Source of the DNA: Bathynomus jamesi
Taxonomy: Eukaryota; Arthropoda; Malacostraca; Isopoda; Cirolanidae
Reading direction: 5' to 3'
Length of the DNA: 64,000 nucleotides
Assembly (NCBI GenBank): GCA_023014485.1
Contig: JAJOZX010007507.1
Location: 62,001-126,000, forward strand
Of the stretch, positions 53,814-64,000 are shown piece by piece. The translations under genes and the position numbers were made by a program. A model generated the notes under the pieces. It saw nothing but the letters and a program-made list of their open reading frames with translations. It was not told the origin of the DNA and did not search any database. The first letter of the stretch is position 1. Each line of letters opens with the position of its first letter.

Positions 53814-54184
53814 AAAATTGGGGGGTCAGCAGCGTAACCTCATGATTTTGAAAGGTCATAACTCGGGATTTAATGGATGGATTTTAAGGATTTTGGTGTC
53901 AAAATGCTCAGAAAAGACAGCAGAATAACTTTAATTTTATGCACAGAGTGCGTACATTCTGTTAAAAAAAAGTTGTTTATATTTCACCTTTGACCTTCAC
54001 CTCAGGTCAGAGTTCAAAATTCAAGGTCGTGAAAATTGGCATAAGTAAAGACCTTTAGATGAAACATGTTCAAGCAAAAAATTGGAGTGGGATCCATGGG
54101 TTTGCTTTCCACAAGCATTTGAAATTGTGCATGTTGAAAATTTTGAGCATTTTATTTAAGATAACTTCAGAAATAGTTCATATA
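53814..54184 (+). repeat. Left inverted arm of copy 3
   Basis: Pairs with 58198-58563. Shared blocks include GGTCATAACTCGGGATTTAA (right arm: TTAAATCCTGAGTTATGACC), GCACAGAGTGCGTACATTCT and TTGAAATTGTGCATGTTGAA. Contains TGACCTTCACCTCAGGTCAG. Confidence 0.92.
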
Positions 54185-54375
54185 TATGCATGTATATATG
54201 TATAAATATAGCTACATTCATGGTTTGATAAATAAACTGTATGTATTAAGGTTTTTGCAAATATTAAGGTATTTGCTGCTCAAAAGAACAATAATTTTCA
54301 TCACAGTACCTATATAATTTGTATATTTAATCATGTTAAATTTGTGTGTTCAGGTTTTGATTATATGCTGATAAA

Positions 54376-56460
54376 ATGTCATCAAAATATTGTCGTGATC
54401 CATTCAATTCCCACAATAAATTAAAATCTGATTTTGCCTGCTTCATAATCACTGATAGAAAAATTTCCAAATCATTTGAAGCCAGGCCAAAAGTTATGTT
54501 CATCATGCAGAAAAAAATTTTCCTTACTATTTTACAAGTTCAAAATATAGCAGAACCAGAAATATTATCATCAAGCTCATCTGATACTACTATGGAATAT
54601 GTCATCAGATGATGTTTTTTTGACAAGGAGGCTGAATTATCAGCAATGAATGAGACATTGCCATGATTGGGGAAAGTCTGATTGTCAAGCGCAAGATTCA
54701 AAGAAATGAAGCATACCTCCCAACAAAAATGACCAAAATACAAAGTTCAGTAAGAAGAGACTTAGATATGGTAGGTGAAATTCCTCGAGAGCCAGGTCCA
54801 TCAAATGTAGACAAACTGTCCGAGCCAGAAGTAGTTGTCCAAACATTGAAAGATAAATATCAAAACTCAGATAAACATGACCAAATTATGATTCTAACTG
54901 TTTTGCACCATCAATGATGTAAGAAAACTAATTCAAGAATTTAACTGTTCACAAAGAATGGCTGTTCAGGCTCAGCAGCTTGCAAAAGAAAAGGGAGTAT
55001 TGTCATCACAAATCCAAAGTGGGGAAGGAATTGCCAATGGAAGTAACTAACACTATTAAGAGTTTTTTAGAAATGATGAAATAAGTAGACAAATGGCAGG
55101 CAAGAAAGATTGTAACAATAAAAGAAAATGGTGAATGAAAAAAATATCAGAGAGGTTAGTTTTATGTAATCTAAAAGAAGCATATCAACAATTTAAGTTT
55201 AAGTTACCAGCTCTCTCTAGGATTTTAAATTTGCGATGCTACCCCAAAGAATGTGTTTTGGGGGAGCAAGGGAACGCATAGTGTGTGCATCTGCACAATT
55301 CATCAGAATGTTAAGTTAATGATGACAGGTTCTAGAATGGCAAAATTACCAGTGAGGAAGAAACTCCATTGAGTAGTTACCAGTGCTTTAGCCAAAATTA
55401 TTTGACAAAAGTCAAACTTCTTGCTATTTAGGAGAGTGTGATCAATGCCCTCGACTTGATTCACTAAAGGAAACTCTCTTACATGTTACAAAGAAAAAGG
55501 TATTGATGAAATCCAGTACAAACAGTGGACAACAACAGATCAATCTCAGCTGGACTGTGTTATTCAAAATTTAGAAGATTTCCTAGATACCTTTATTTCT
55601 CAACTAACTGACAAGGCATCATGATTTCATTGCCAAACAACAAGCCAAGTTTAGAAAAAAGAAAAAAATGAACTCGATGAAGGCAATTTTTTGGTGATTG
55701 GGGAGTTTTCCAAAAACTATTCTTTGTAGTCCAAATTGTGCTCAAGATTTCACTGGAATAATTGCCAAGCAACTCTTCATCCATGGGTTTATTACAAAGA
55801 GCAAGAAAAAGTAAATCAAGCTCTCTAACTATTATCTCAGAGTGTAATACACATGATACTGTTGCAGTGCATCTATTCATAAACGTTTTAAAAATCATCT
55901 TAAGTCAAATTTTCAGCTACTAAACAGAATTATCTATTTTACTGACAGATGCAGGTCAATACAAAAACTGCAAAACTTTTTAAATTTATGCCGCCACCAT
56001 GAAGAATTTGGAGTTAAGGCTGAATGGCATTTTTTTGCTACCAGCCATGGCAAGGGACCATCAGATGGTGTTGGAGGAACATCAAAAGGAAACATCAAAA
56101 GAGTCTTTGTAGGCCATATGAAAATCAAATTCTGTCCATAAGATCTTTTTGATTCTGTTCCTTAAAATTGACTCAAATGTCTTTAGCTTTGCAACACAAG
56201 AACAATACTCAAATGAGAGAATTTTTAGATCAATTTTATCAAAAGAGAACCATACCAGGAACTCAAAAATTACATTCATACCACTGACAAAAAATTGTTT
56301 AGAAGTACAAATGTACGGCACCTCAGTTAAAGTGAAAGGAATTCACTTCCCCCAACAAGCCACTCAATTAATTGAAAATGTCAGGATATGTAACAAGTGT
56401 AGTATGATAACCACTGGTGGATTGGGTGTGTGATGGAAACATATCCTGGTGAGGTGAAGT
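54376..56460 (+). pseudogene. Family protein, copy 3, heavily decayed
   Basis: An AG acceptor at 54352-54353 precedes ATG 54376 (MSSKYCRDPFNSHNKLKSDF). Following the motifs in order through many stops: LKDKYQNSDKHDQIMILTVL (54860-54905), RMAVQAQQLAKEKGVLSS (HTH-like), KGTHSVCICTIHQNVKLM (about 55270-55320), LDEGNFLVIGEFSKNYSL (position of DFAENY, with Asp replaced by Glu), FHWNN, AGQYKNCKTF (about 55955; the DGC of copy 1 is damaged) and MYGTSVKVKGIHFPQQ. A C-terminal part resembling copy 1 continues to about 56700, ending in a GTGAGT donor-like site. The order is collinear with copies 1 and 2 joined. Confidence 0.8.
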
Positions 56461-56719
56461 GAAAGTAAACTTCCTTCACCTTGTGGCCCAAACAAGTCAT
56501 TTACTTATCCTGAAAATCAGATATACTTACAGTAGATTTGTCAACATCCTCACAATCATAAACCCAAACAGCTACTGGAAGAACATATATAATCACAAAA
56601 AGGAAACCAATGAAGCCAATATGACCCTGAAAAAGACCACTGGATACAAAGTATTATCAAAAACATATAATCAAAAACTTACAACTGCATGGAAAATGTG
56701 AGTATTGCTATTTAAATTG

Positions 56720-57423
56720 CTTATGACATGTACTATGCCTATATACCGTAACTAACTATATTTTAATAATTACACTTATGAATACTGTTCTAAGTATTAG
56801 TCTATCTTAAATTGTACAGCTTCCTAATATTAAATTATTATTAAATAGCGGAAATCCTCCCCGTCATTAGAGCCTGTGACTGTGAATAAATGGTCCTGGG
56901 TTAGAATCCTAGTAGCTTAGAGGTTAGAAAATTTATTTTTCCCAAGTGCCCAATGCCTATGCTTGTTTCTGCCATACAGTATAATATATAAGATCTCTAA
57001 ACTAATACGAATGAAAAAAAACCTGTTTTGGCACCCTGCATAGTATCTAGGCCTAGGTCCTTCGGAAGTTGGAACGAGGTACACACCTAGCCTTGGGAGG
57101 TAACTAAGGGTTTAACTACCTACTTGCTAATTAATTTTTTAAACAACTCATCATATAATTTTACTTAAATTTTTAATAGGTATAAAAATTTTCAGGTTCA
57201 GCACAGCAATATGAAGTGTTAATTCATCAGAAATACCTGTACAAGTTAGTCATTGTTCACTTCAAACTTCAAACACCTAAATTTAAACTTATTTTTAACT
57301 GCAAAAATTATATAGGATTTGTGATCAAAATTATTGATACTTTTAGAGAACTAAATTTGTAAAAATCTTGATGCTTACCTATAGGTATATATCAAATCAT
57401 GTATGTAGCTATATTATAATATG
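56720..57423. other. Non-coding interior of copy 3
   Basis: No gene. A tRNA-like GGGTTAGAATCCTAG at about 56896-56912 hints at a decayed SINE. Otherwise featureless AT-rich DNA. Confidence 0.4.
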
Positions 57424-57425
57424 TA

Positions 57426-58195
57426 CAGGGTGTCCCATAAGTCCGGCATCATAGGAGAAATTATATTTTTCTATTTCTACAAATCATAATTCATATTTTT
57501 CTTTATGCTCGGGATGCCAATTTCCATCCACCATTCTGTTCAGTGACGAGGCTGTTTTTTATGGAAATGGTAAGGTAAATCGACAGAACACCAGCTACTG
57601 GTCTCAAAACAACCCTCACTGGTATACCTCTTCAAAGGAACAAGGTGCATCTCAGGTGATGGTATGGTGTGGCATTTGGAAGGATCGCATCATAGGCCCC
57701 CTCTTTTTCGAGAACATGTCACTGGAGGCACCTACCTACGTATGCTCAAGGAAGAAGCATTTCCCAGTGTCTTGAAAAGAAGGAAATTTCCCAACATGGT
57801 TCCAGCAAGATGGCGCTCCTGCACATTACAGCACCCAAGTAAGGGAATACCTGTACCAACAATTCCCTGGTCATTGGATAGGACGTCGAGGGCCTGTGGA
57901 ATGGCCAGCTAGAAGCCCGGATCTCATGCCACTAGATTTTTATCTCTGGGGCACTTGAAAGCGCTGGTATACGCAGAGAAAATTAGGAGTGTTGAACATT
58001 TGCGGCAGCGCATTATTGGGGCATGTAACACCATTACTCCTAACATCATTCACGTGTGCTTGCTGACTGGGTATCACGTCTGAATTTGTGTAGTGAAAAC
58101 AATGGTGGACATACTGAGCACATTCTGTAAATAAAAGCTTTTGTTTTGCTTTTTTTATTATTTTTCCTATGATGCCGGACTTATGGGACACCCTG
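57426..58195 (+). mobile_element. Deleted IS630-Tc1-mariner element
   Basis: Ends CAGGGTGTCCCATAAGTCCG and, reversed, CAGGGTGTCCCATAAGTCCG are identical for at least 30 bp, with TA at 57424-57425 and 58196-58197. At 770 bp it lacks the first half of a transposase gene. Confidence 0.93.
57500..58130 (+). pseudogene. Mariner-type transposase, catalytic half only
   Basis: Frames contain ILFSDEAVFYGNGKVNRQNT (first Asp), QVMVWCGIWKDRIIGPLFFE, then after a shift WFQQDGAPAHYSTQVREYLY (second Asp), GHWIGRRGPVEWPARSPDLM and PLDFYLWG. The N-terminal DNA-binding part is deleted and there are three or more stops. It resembles, at family level, the transposase at 10.6-11.7 kb more than the one nested in Tigger. 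Confidence 0.88.
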
Positions 58196-58197
58196 TA

Positions 58198-58563
58198 TAT
58201 GAACTATTTGTGAAGTTATCTTAATAAAATGCTCAAAATTTTCAACATGCACAATTTCAAATGCTTGTGGAAAGCAAGCCCATGGAGATCCCACTCCAAT
58301 TTTTTGCTTGAATATGCTTAATCTAAAGGTCTTTACTTATGCCAATTTTCATGACCTTGAATTTTGAACTCTGACCTGGTCGAGGTCAAAGGTGAAATAT
58401 AAATGCAACTTTTTTAATGGAATGTACGCACTCTGTGCATAAAATTAAAGTTATTCTGCTGTCTTTTCTGAGCATTTTGACACCAAAATCATTAAAATCC
58501 ATCCATTAAATCCTGAGTTATGACCTTTCAAAATCACGAGGTTACACTGCTGACCCCAATTTA
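58198..58563 (-). repeat. Right inverted arm of copy 3
   Basis: Reverse complement of 53814-54184 at roughly 90 percent by eye. It starts immediately after the mariner-type insertion, so the mariner landed at the inner edge of the arm. Contains GGTCGAGGTCAAAGGTG, a tandem of AGGTCA-like hexamers. Confidence 0.92.
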
Positions 58564-58739
58564 GGGGGTCATTACTCCCAAACTATTTGACCCAAGTGGC
58601 TAAAATTTGGTCACACTTCATTACTCATCATACCCAACACCACACCAAAAATCATTAAAATCGGTGAGATGAGTGGCAGAAATCACCAAAAAGTGTAATA
58701 TGGTCATTGTCAATGAGGTAGTGAAAAAGTTAACTGAAA

Positions 58740-60520
58740 GCTGAGGTAAAATTATTGTGCATGTGGATACAATGTAAATAGAAGTTTAGAAGAAATTAGA
58801 CATAAACGAAAGTCTAGAGACCACTGATGATTTAATAAATAGACAGAGCAAGTATGATATTTGTAGTAAGTATTCTTCAAAGGATTTGGGTACATTAGAA
58901 GAGTTCATGAGTAAGATTTTAAATAGCTGTAGTAAAGAAGTGGAGTTTATTGATATAGGGATAATGTTATTGTTGAGGGTTTTCACAGTAAGGATGGATT
59001 GCATTATTCAAATTAGAAAAGGAACTACTTTATGTGGTAGCTATTTGGAAAACAAAACTGAGGTCTTCAGGAGTCTAAAAAATTACCATACTTTAGATTA
59101 AAGGAGATCATACATCATTAAGGTACATCCGAGGTTAGCAATGCTTTTGGGGTTATTACAAAATTATGATAGAAATAAGCAGCATTCAAATTTCAATTTG
59201 ATAGTTCATAAAACAATCCTAGAGAAAGGGTTTAGTGTTTTTATACCAATTCTTCTGATGAATAGAAGAATAAAAATTGTTTAGTTAGTCAATATAATTA
59301 GTGAAAATCTTATATAATTTGGATTAGTGAATCGCTGTTCAATGACATACTCGGGAGTAGCTATGAGTATATGGTTATACAATGTATCTTTATCATAGAG
59401 TAGTCTGGTATATTAAGAGTGAGTTCACCTCAATGTCCATCTGAATGATTTAGAGGGGAGTAGGTAATAAACTATCATCTAAATTTGCTGATGAAACAAA
59501 AGTAGCTGCCTCAGTCACAAACAAAGAATTCTTATAAACTACAAAAAGATCTTATAGATTAGTTATCTGAGATAGTAAGTGGCAGGTGGAATTCAGTGTT
59601 AAAAAATGCAAAGTCCCACATTTTGGCAGAAATAATAAAGACTAGTTATGATATTTGAGAAAACTGATTTATGATGTAAGTCAGGAAAAAGGTATTGGCA
59701 TTATAGTTACGTTAGTAGTGATCTAAATTTTTCTAAGTGCTTAAAAGCTAGAAATAAGACAAATAAAGTGCTAGGTATTATTAAGAGCAGTGTTAGTTAT
59801 GGAGGTAATTCATCTGTGGACGACATATATGCCAACTATTCCGTTTTCTCTGAATTTTCCCCGATTTTTTACTCTCAAATTACGTGTTCCCATTTTTTCA
59901 TGATAAATTCCGATAAATAAAATCTTTATTTAATTCAAAATAAACCGCACCGTACATACCCGTCTTCAGTTCGTGTATGCGTATGATATAACGGTGTTTT
60001 ATTTCGGGAATAATTAATTTGACGCACTAAAACGTACAACTTTATCCCTAATTTGAAAAATCATCACTAAAAATATCGACGCACAAAATTGACAGCATTC
60101 TCACATAATGTATTTGAGTTAAGGCTCATAACAAAGAAATACACCAAACTTAGTATTCAGTGTATGGTTTGCTTCGTAGTTTCTGTGTTTGCTTACATGT
60201 TTTAAGATTATTTTTTATTTATTTTTTTTTTTTGGTAAATTTTTGCTTTGGAATTTTATTGTTTTTCGTGATATTTTGTGTTATTGAATCTTGAATCATG
60301 TTTTTTTTTCTTCGATTTCCTGGTTTTCCCATATATCCATGTTGGCAACTCTGAGACTATAATTCTTATGTTAGGCTTAGTCCGCTTAGAATACTGCATT
60401 CAAGCTTCGTCACCTCATCATAGGTGGAATAAAGATACGCTTGAAGGTGCGCAATGTAGGGCAACCAAACTTATTTCCCAGCTTAAGATGATTGGAATAT
60501 AATGATGGGATTGGGCATGT
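58740..60520 (+). pseudogene. Non-LTR reverse transcriptase fragment, C-terminal part
   Basis: Degenerate frames read KFADETKVAASVTNKE (motif C, FADDT in intact relatives; second Asp lost) at about 59482, then SKWQVEFSVKKCKVPHFGRN and QEKGIGIIVT, typical of CR1/Rex-type LINE RTs. After an interruption (59825-60350) the frame resumes with LGLVRLEYCIQASSPHHRWN and LEGAQCRATKLISQLK (60345-60500), the thumb end. Upstream of 59400 little can be aligned. Confidence 0.75.
59825..60350. mobile_element. Probable MITE inside the RT pseudogene
   Basis: The RT frame is interrupted here. The ends show imperfect inverted sequence: TGCCAACTATTCCGTTTTCT near 59830 and, reversed from about 60352, TTGCCAACATGGATATATGG followed by GAAAACCAGG. 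Duplication not resolved. Confidence 0.55.
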
Positions 60521-60696
60521 TTAGTTTTGAGGAGAGCTATGATAAGATGTGCAAATTAGATCTTTTCAGGACTAACAAATAAATTGTGTAAATATATATT
60601 TTAGCTAACTAAGACTTTAGTATATGGAGTTTAGTGTAAGTACTGTAGTTTAAAAATAGTTAGCTGACTTAAGATAATATTTTGACAATTTCTACC

Positions 60697-60700
<4 letters not shown>

Positions 60701-60744
<44 letters not shown>
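60701..60744. repeat. CA microsatellite
   Basis: 22 uninterrupted CA units. Confidence 0.97.
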
Positions 60745-60746
<2 letters not shown>

Positions 60747-61445
60747 AATTGTGTTGCTCACAACGGCTATCTATATAATGTACGATATGAAATAAAATTG
60801 TAAATGGAAGATGTGTGTTTTTCGTTTTTTTATATCAAATAAATTTAATGAACTGTAATATTAGTCAATACACTTGAATTATCAGGGGGCGATGGGTCAG
60901 AAGTCAACTCGTAGAGTGCGCTGGGGTGGGGTGGGGGGTTAAGAACCACTGCTTGACATCACTCATCAGACGTGGATGGGCCCCAGTGGCTTTATGTTGT
61001 CCAGATGTAATGTAGGCTTCTCACGTAAAAGAATTTCAAGGGTCCGGGGGCAAATTTTTTTATTAAATATAGTATGTGCGTGTAGGCCTTATGAAGTGGA
61101 CCTAGTTTCTAGTATTTAGATTAACTTAAGGCTTATTAATATAGGGTCTCTACGATAGTGAATAGATTCCAAACAGATATGGTTGAGCCGAGACCATTTT
61201 ACATCAATCTTTATTCATAAGCGATCACTAGTCCTAAATAGGGATGCTACGGATGTCAAAAAAAAACTGACATACGCGGGTGCGGTTGCCGACATTCAGC
61301 TTTTATATCCGGAGACACGGATGCGGATATTTAAACATTGAGATTTGAGAATAAATAAAGTGTATGAATGTTAGCTGATCTTGTCCTGAGGAATATAGAA
61401 ATGTATTTTTTGTTAAGATTAAATAAAATTATTTGTTTACTTAGT
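60745..61445. other. Spacer; isolated hAT end, no gene
   Basis: GGTTAAGAACCACTG at about 60937-60951 looks like a hAT right terminus (CAGTGGTTCTTAAC in reverse), but no partner end is seen. GGATGCGGATATTT at about 61319 is repeated at about 61878. Confidence 0.45.
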
Positions 61446-61658
61446 TTAACCCTTTGCCTGTCCCGTGCATCACGTGTGATACATGCATCACATATGATAC
61501 ACAGTGCGCATCATAAATAATATTTAGTGTGATACATTCTATGATCACATATTACCCACCAACTAAACCAAATAAACCTCCTATAACCAAAAGTCTGAAA
61601 ACAAGCATGGACGTTTGGACCAAACTTATGAAAATGCTTTGGACAGGCAAAGGGTTAA
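61446..61658. mobile_element. TTAA-flanked MITE (piggyBac-type), copy C
   Basis: Perfect 14-bp inverted ends inside TTAA: CCCTTTGCCTGTCC (61450) and GGACAGGCAAAGGG (61641-61654). TTAA at 61446-61449 and 61655-61658. The left interior has a tandem of ATCACGTGTGATACATGC/ATCACATATGATACA. Confidence 0.93.
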
Positions 61659-62379
61659 ATTAATAGAATATATAATCCATTCGTAACTCGTCCATTTGAT
61701 GAGATATGAACTGTTTGGCTACCCCTCACAAACCTATAATGTTGGGGGGAGGGTAAGTGGGGACTCGGTGTAACATATACTCCGCGTTTGCGCAGTAGGC
61801 CGTCTAGTGTGTCCTCTCCTTGGCTTGGTATACCCACGTGTGGATGCAGTTGTGGATATTGAGATTTTATATTCACGGATGCGGATATTTGCAACATTCC
61901 GTCTTGAATAAAAACTTAATAAATGTTAGAAACGTGGACATGACTGTTTTATGCTTATTTGTAGAATGGTAAATTGAAGTGTTAAAGGTGGTTTTTAAAT
62001 AGAATCTAGAATCTCGGAGAATCAGAGGGCAACGAAACATGCACCACCAAAGGATGACGAATCTGAACAACCTAAAGAAGAAATTGAAAAAGAAAAAACT
62101 ATCAGATCACAACATTTTTTAAATAATAACCAATATAAAAGCAACAGAGGAGGAAAGACCACGCACTATAGAAGGAGGCAAATTCGATTTTTTAAATTTT
62201 CACTCTAAGGCTATAAATTGGGAAGGTATTGCATCCAGCATGGAAGCAATAGACTGTAAAACCATCTTAACCGCAAGACAACGGAAGAGAGATCAATAAC
62301 TTTAGAAAAAAAGACTAGAAATTGTGGAAAGACGTGTTCCAAAAAACAACAAAGAGGAAAGAGAAGCAGGTTCGAGAGA
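61659..62379. other. Spacer and possible N-terminal part of the next LINE; no clear gene
   Basis: AT-rich with the second GGATGCGGATATTT copy. From about 62000 an adenine-rich, lysine- and glutamate-coding composition begins that fits the linker before the RT at 63 kb, but no domain is recognised. Confidence 0.4.
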
Positions 62380-62551
62380 AAAAGGTCAATGTTCCGCAAG
62401 AGGAAAAGAGCGACTGTGAAATTAAGAAACTGCAAATACAACAACATCAGAGAAATATTAAATGATAAAGTGGAGTGTGTAGATTGTGTCATACAGGCTC
62501 TAATTGATAACCATACAGAGAAAGATGATGATGATGATGACGCTATAGAAG

Positions 62552-62601
62552 TAGGGTGGCCATTTCCAAAAAGGAGGACACTGCGTATGTGGCCGTACGT
62601 T

Positions 62602-62646
<45 letters not shown>

Positions 62647-62950
62647 GAAAGAAATGAATATTCATTTTTACTCCTTGGGCAGACTGACTGACTCCGACTC
62701 GTAGTCATGAAATTGAGAGCATGCGGCTTATCAGCAGTGTTGCCAACTACATATAATAAAAATACTTTAACGGTTACTATGGCCTTCAGTACCGCTGTTT
62801 TAAGTGTACCTGAGGTAATTTATATAATTTTTTTTAGCCAGACCCCAAAAAGGAGGACAAATTAAGGTCCGGCTCAAGGTGGCTCCGGATGAGGACAGAG
62901 TGATCAAAAGGCGGATTGTCCGGCCTAAAGCCGGACGTCTGGCCACCCTA
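62552..62950. mobile_element. hAT-type MITE in the RT pseudogene
   Basis: Inverted ends TAGGGTGGCCA and TGGCCACCCTA, with 8-bp duplication TATAGAAG (62544-62551 and 62951-62958). 399 bp, containing a TA microsatellite at 62607-62642 and paired AAAAAGGAGGACA/GGAGGACAAATTAAGGTCCG motifs. Confidence 0.95.
62607..62642. repeat. TA microsatellite in the MITE
   Basis: About 18 TA units inside the MITE interior. Confidence 0.93.
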
Positions 62951-64000
62951 TATAGAAGCGATAAAAATTAACTCAAAATAATTGTATAATTTTGTAAAAA
63001 GGAAGTCGAAAAATCACGCTACTATCTGACCTTTGAAGAATGAAAACAATGTATTCACCGCTGATCTAAAAGAAGTATCTGAAACATTAAGAGCTCGGTA
63101 TGAATCAGTTTCTCACTTTCCCCAAAACTGATAAACTAATATGCGATAGAAACGCATTCTTTGAAGAGTTAAAAGAATTACTTCGCGACAGCGAAGCTAT
63201 CGGGAAGCTAAAAACACGCTCGATAGCAGGCCTGCACAAATGGAATGTCACACTAATCAAAAACTGCAAGAATGAAATCGCTTAGTCCATGTATTGGATA
63301 CGGAGACGATCGCTAGAGCCTAGACACGAGAAATACGGAGCATCCTGAAGAGAGCGAACATAGTTCCAATATATGGAGGAGGAGATCGATCCTAGGTTAA
63401 AAACTATAAGTCAGTGTCGCTTACATCACATCTCCAAAATATTTGAAAGAATAGTTATTATAGCTTAGAAACTCGGAAAAATTAAACGATAACCAACATT
63501 GATTCCGGTTAGGAAGATCATGCCTATTACAACTAATTGAACACTATAACATTATTATTGATGCACTGGAAAATGAAAACTATCGTGTGATATCCACAGA
63601 CTTTGCCAAAGCGTTCGACAAGTGTGACCATGGAATCATAATACATAAACTGAAGTATATGGGAATAACGGGAAAAGTAGGAAATGGGAATATAATTTCC
63701 TTAGTGAGCTGCAGCAAGTTTGTTTCAGTTCAAGGAATAGCTTCTTCAGAATCAGAGGTCCTTAGCTCAGTACTACTACTAGGAACATTATTAGCTCCAT
63801 TACTCTACATAATGATGCTAACTGATATAGATGAGGAAGGTACCAGTGACAGCGCAGTAACATCCCTTGCCAATGACAAAAATTAGTAGAAAAATAAGAA
63901 ACCCAGAAGATATAGGATCTCTACGAACAGACATGAACAGAATCTACGATTGGTCTGAACTTTGAAGACAACAATATGAAATTTAACACTTGAGAAACTT

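Larger units (their letters stand above)
53742..58700 (+). mobile_element. Copy 3 of the DGCAGQYKN-type family, with long inverted arms
   Basis: The left end near GGCATTCCATGTCAAGTG (about 53750) is the reverse complement of the terminal motif that closes copies 1 and 2. Arms 53814-54184 and 58198-58563 are reverse complements over about 370 bp and bracket a decayed copy of the family protein. The right outer end is not clear: beyond 58563 the arms diverge. A deleted mariner-type element (57426-58195) lies just inside the right arm. Together these describe a class II element of about 5 kb. Confidence 0.8.
62392..64000 (+). pseudogene. Non-LTR reverse transcriptase (CR1/Rex-like), runs off window
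   Basis: Broken frames in order: FRKRKRATVKLRNCKYNNIR (62392), MITE insertion, NQFLTFPKTDKLICDRNAFF and EELKELLRDSEAIGKLKTRS (63100-63280), YGGGDRS then VKNYKSVSLTSHLSK (about 63370-63440, RT motif 1), STDFAKAFDKCDHGIIIHKL (motif A, 63590), VSVQGIASSESEVLSSVLLL (motif B, PQGT lost) and TSLANDKN at the position of FADDT (motif C, both Asp lost). It continues to the window end with EDIGSLRTDMNRIYDWSEL. Shares type with the fragment at 58.7-60.5 kb but is a separate copy. Confidence 0.82.

Noticed and set aside
53719..53928. 69-codon frame at the left arm of copy 3
   Set aside because: It lies in the inverted arm and its counterpart in the right arm is not open.
62211..62708. 165-codon minus-strand frame with Ile-Tyr repeats
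   Set aside because: Composed of the TA microsatellite and antisense RT/MITE sequence.

Overview
The window is eukaryotic nuclear DNA, most likely from an arthropod and possibly a crustacean. Genes have spliced exons, the unique spacer is AT-rich, dinucleotide microsatellites are common, and transposable elements of many superfamilies lie inside one another. The taxon is inferred from the element types (I-group LINEs, HTH_48 mariners, Tc1, Tigger, hAT, Helitron, tRNA-derived SINE) and from the two host exons; no sequence in the window fixes it.

Only two host genes are supported. The large terminal coding exon of a 2-phosphoxylose phosphatase (PXYLP1-like histidine acid phosphatase) lies at 13327-14567 (+). 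The first coding exon of a UBE2R/CDC34-class ubiquitin-conjugating enzyme lies at 50150-50326 (+). Other exons of both genes are outside the window or were not recognised.

Layout. 0-2.4 kb: 3' part of a nearly intact transposon-like gene (copy 1 of a family seen three times), with its non-coding tail. 2.4-8.1 kb: LINE copy 1, split by a 1.4 kb hAT-like element. 8.6-12.0 kb: three Tc1/mariner elements, one nested and two abutting at a shared TA. 12-19 kb: phosphatase exon and AT-rich spacer. 19-27.3 kb: mariner cut by LINE copy 2, which carries two hAT-type insertions. 27.4-28.2 kb: Helitron fragment. 31-34 kb: two related palindromes, one inside a Tc1. 34.1-35.2 kb: decayed transposon-type gene. 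37.3-40.3 kb: Tigger/pogo with a nested mariner. 42.5-44.5 kb: copy 2 of the family. 44.8-49 kb: SINEs, a reverse-strand LINE and a deleted hAT. 50-53.6 kb: UBE2R exon and MITEs. 53.7-58.7 kb: copy 3 of the family, with inverted terminal arms of about 370 bp. 58.7-64 kb: two non-LTR reverse transcriptase pseudogenes, both interrupted by MITEs.

The most interesting system is the three-copy family (2-2424, 42524-44500, 53742 to about 58700). It encodes a protein of more than 500 residues with conserved acidic positions and a DGCAGQYKN signature. It has a small 3' intron, a shared terminal motif (TGACATGGAATGACC), and in copy 3 long terminal inverted repeats. It behaves like a DNA transposon whose superfamily I cannot name.

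Most coding entries are broken by stops and frameshifts and are annotated as pseudogenes. Several insertions are supported by exact target-site duplications read by comparing LINE copies 1 and 2.
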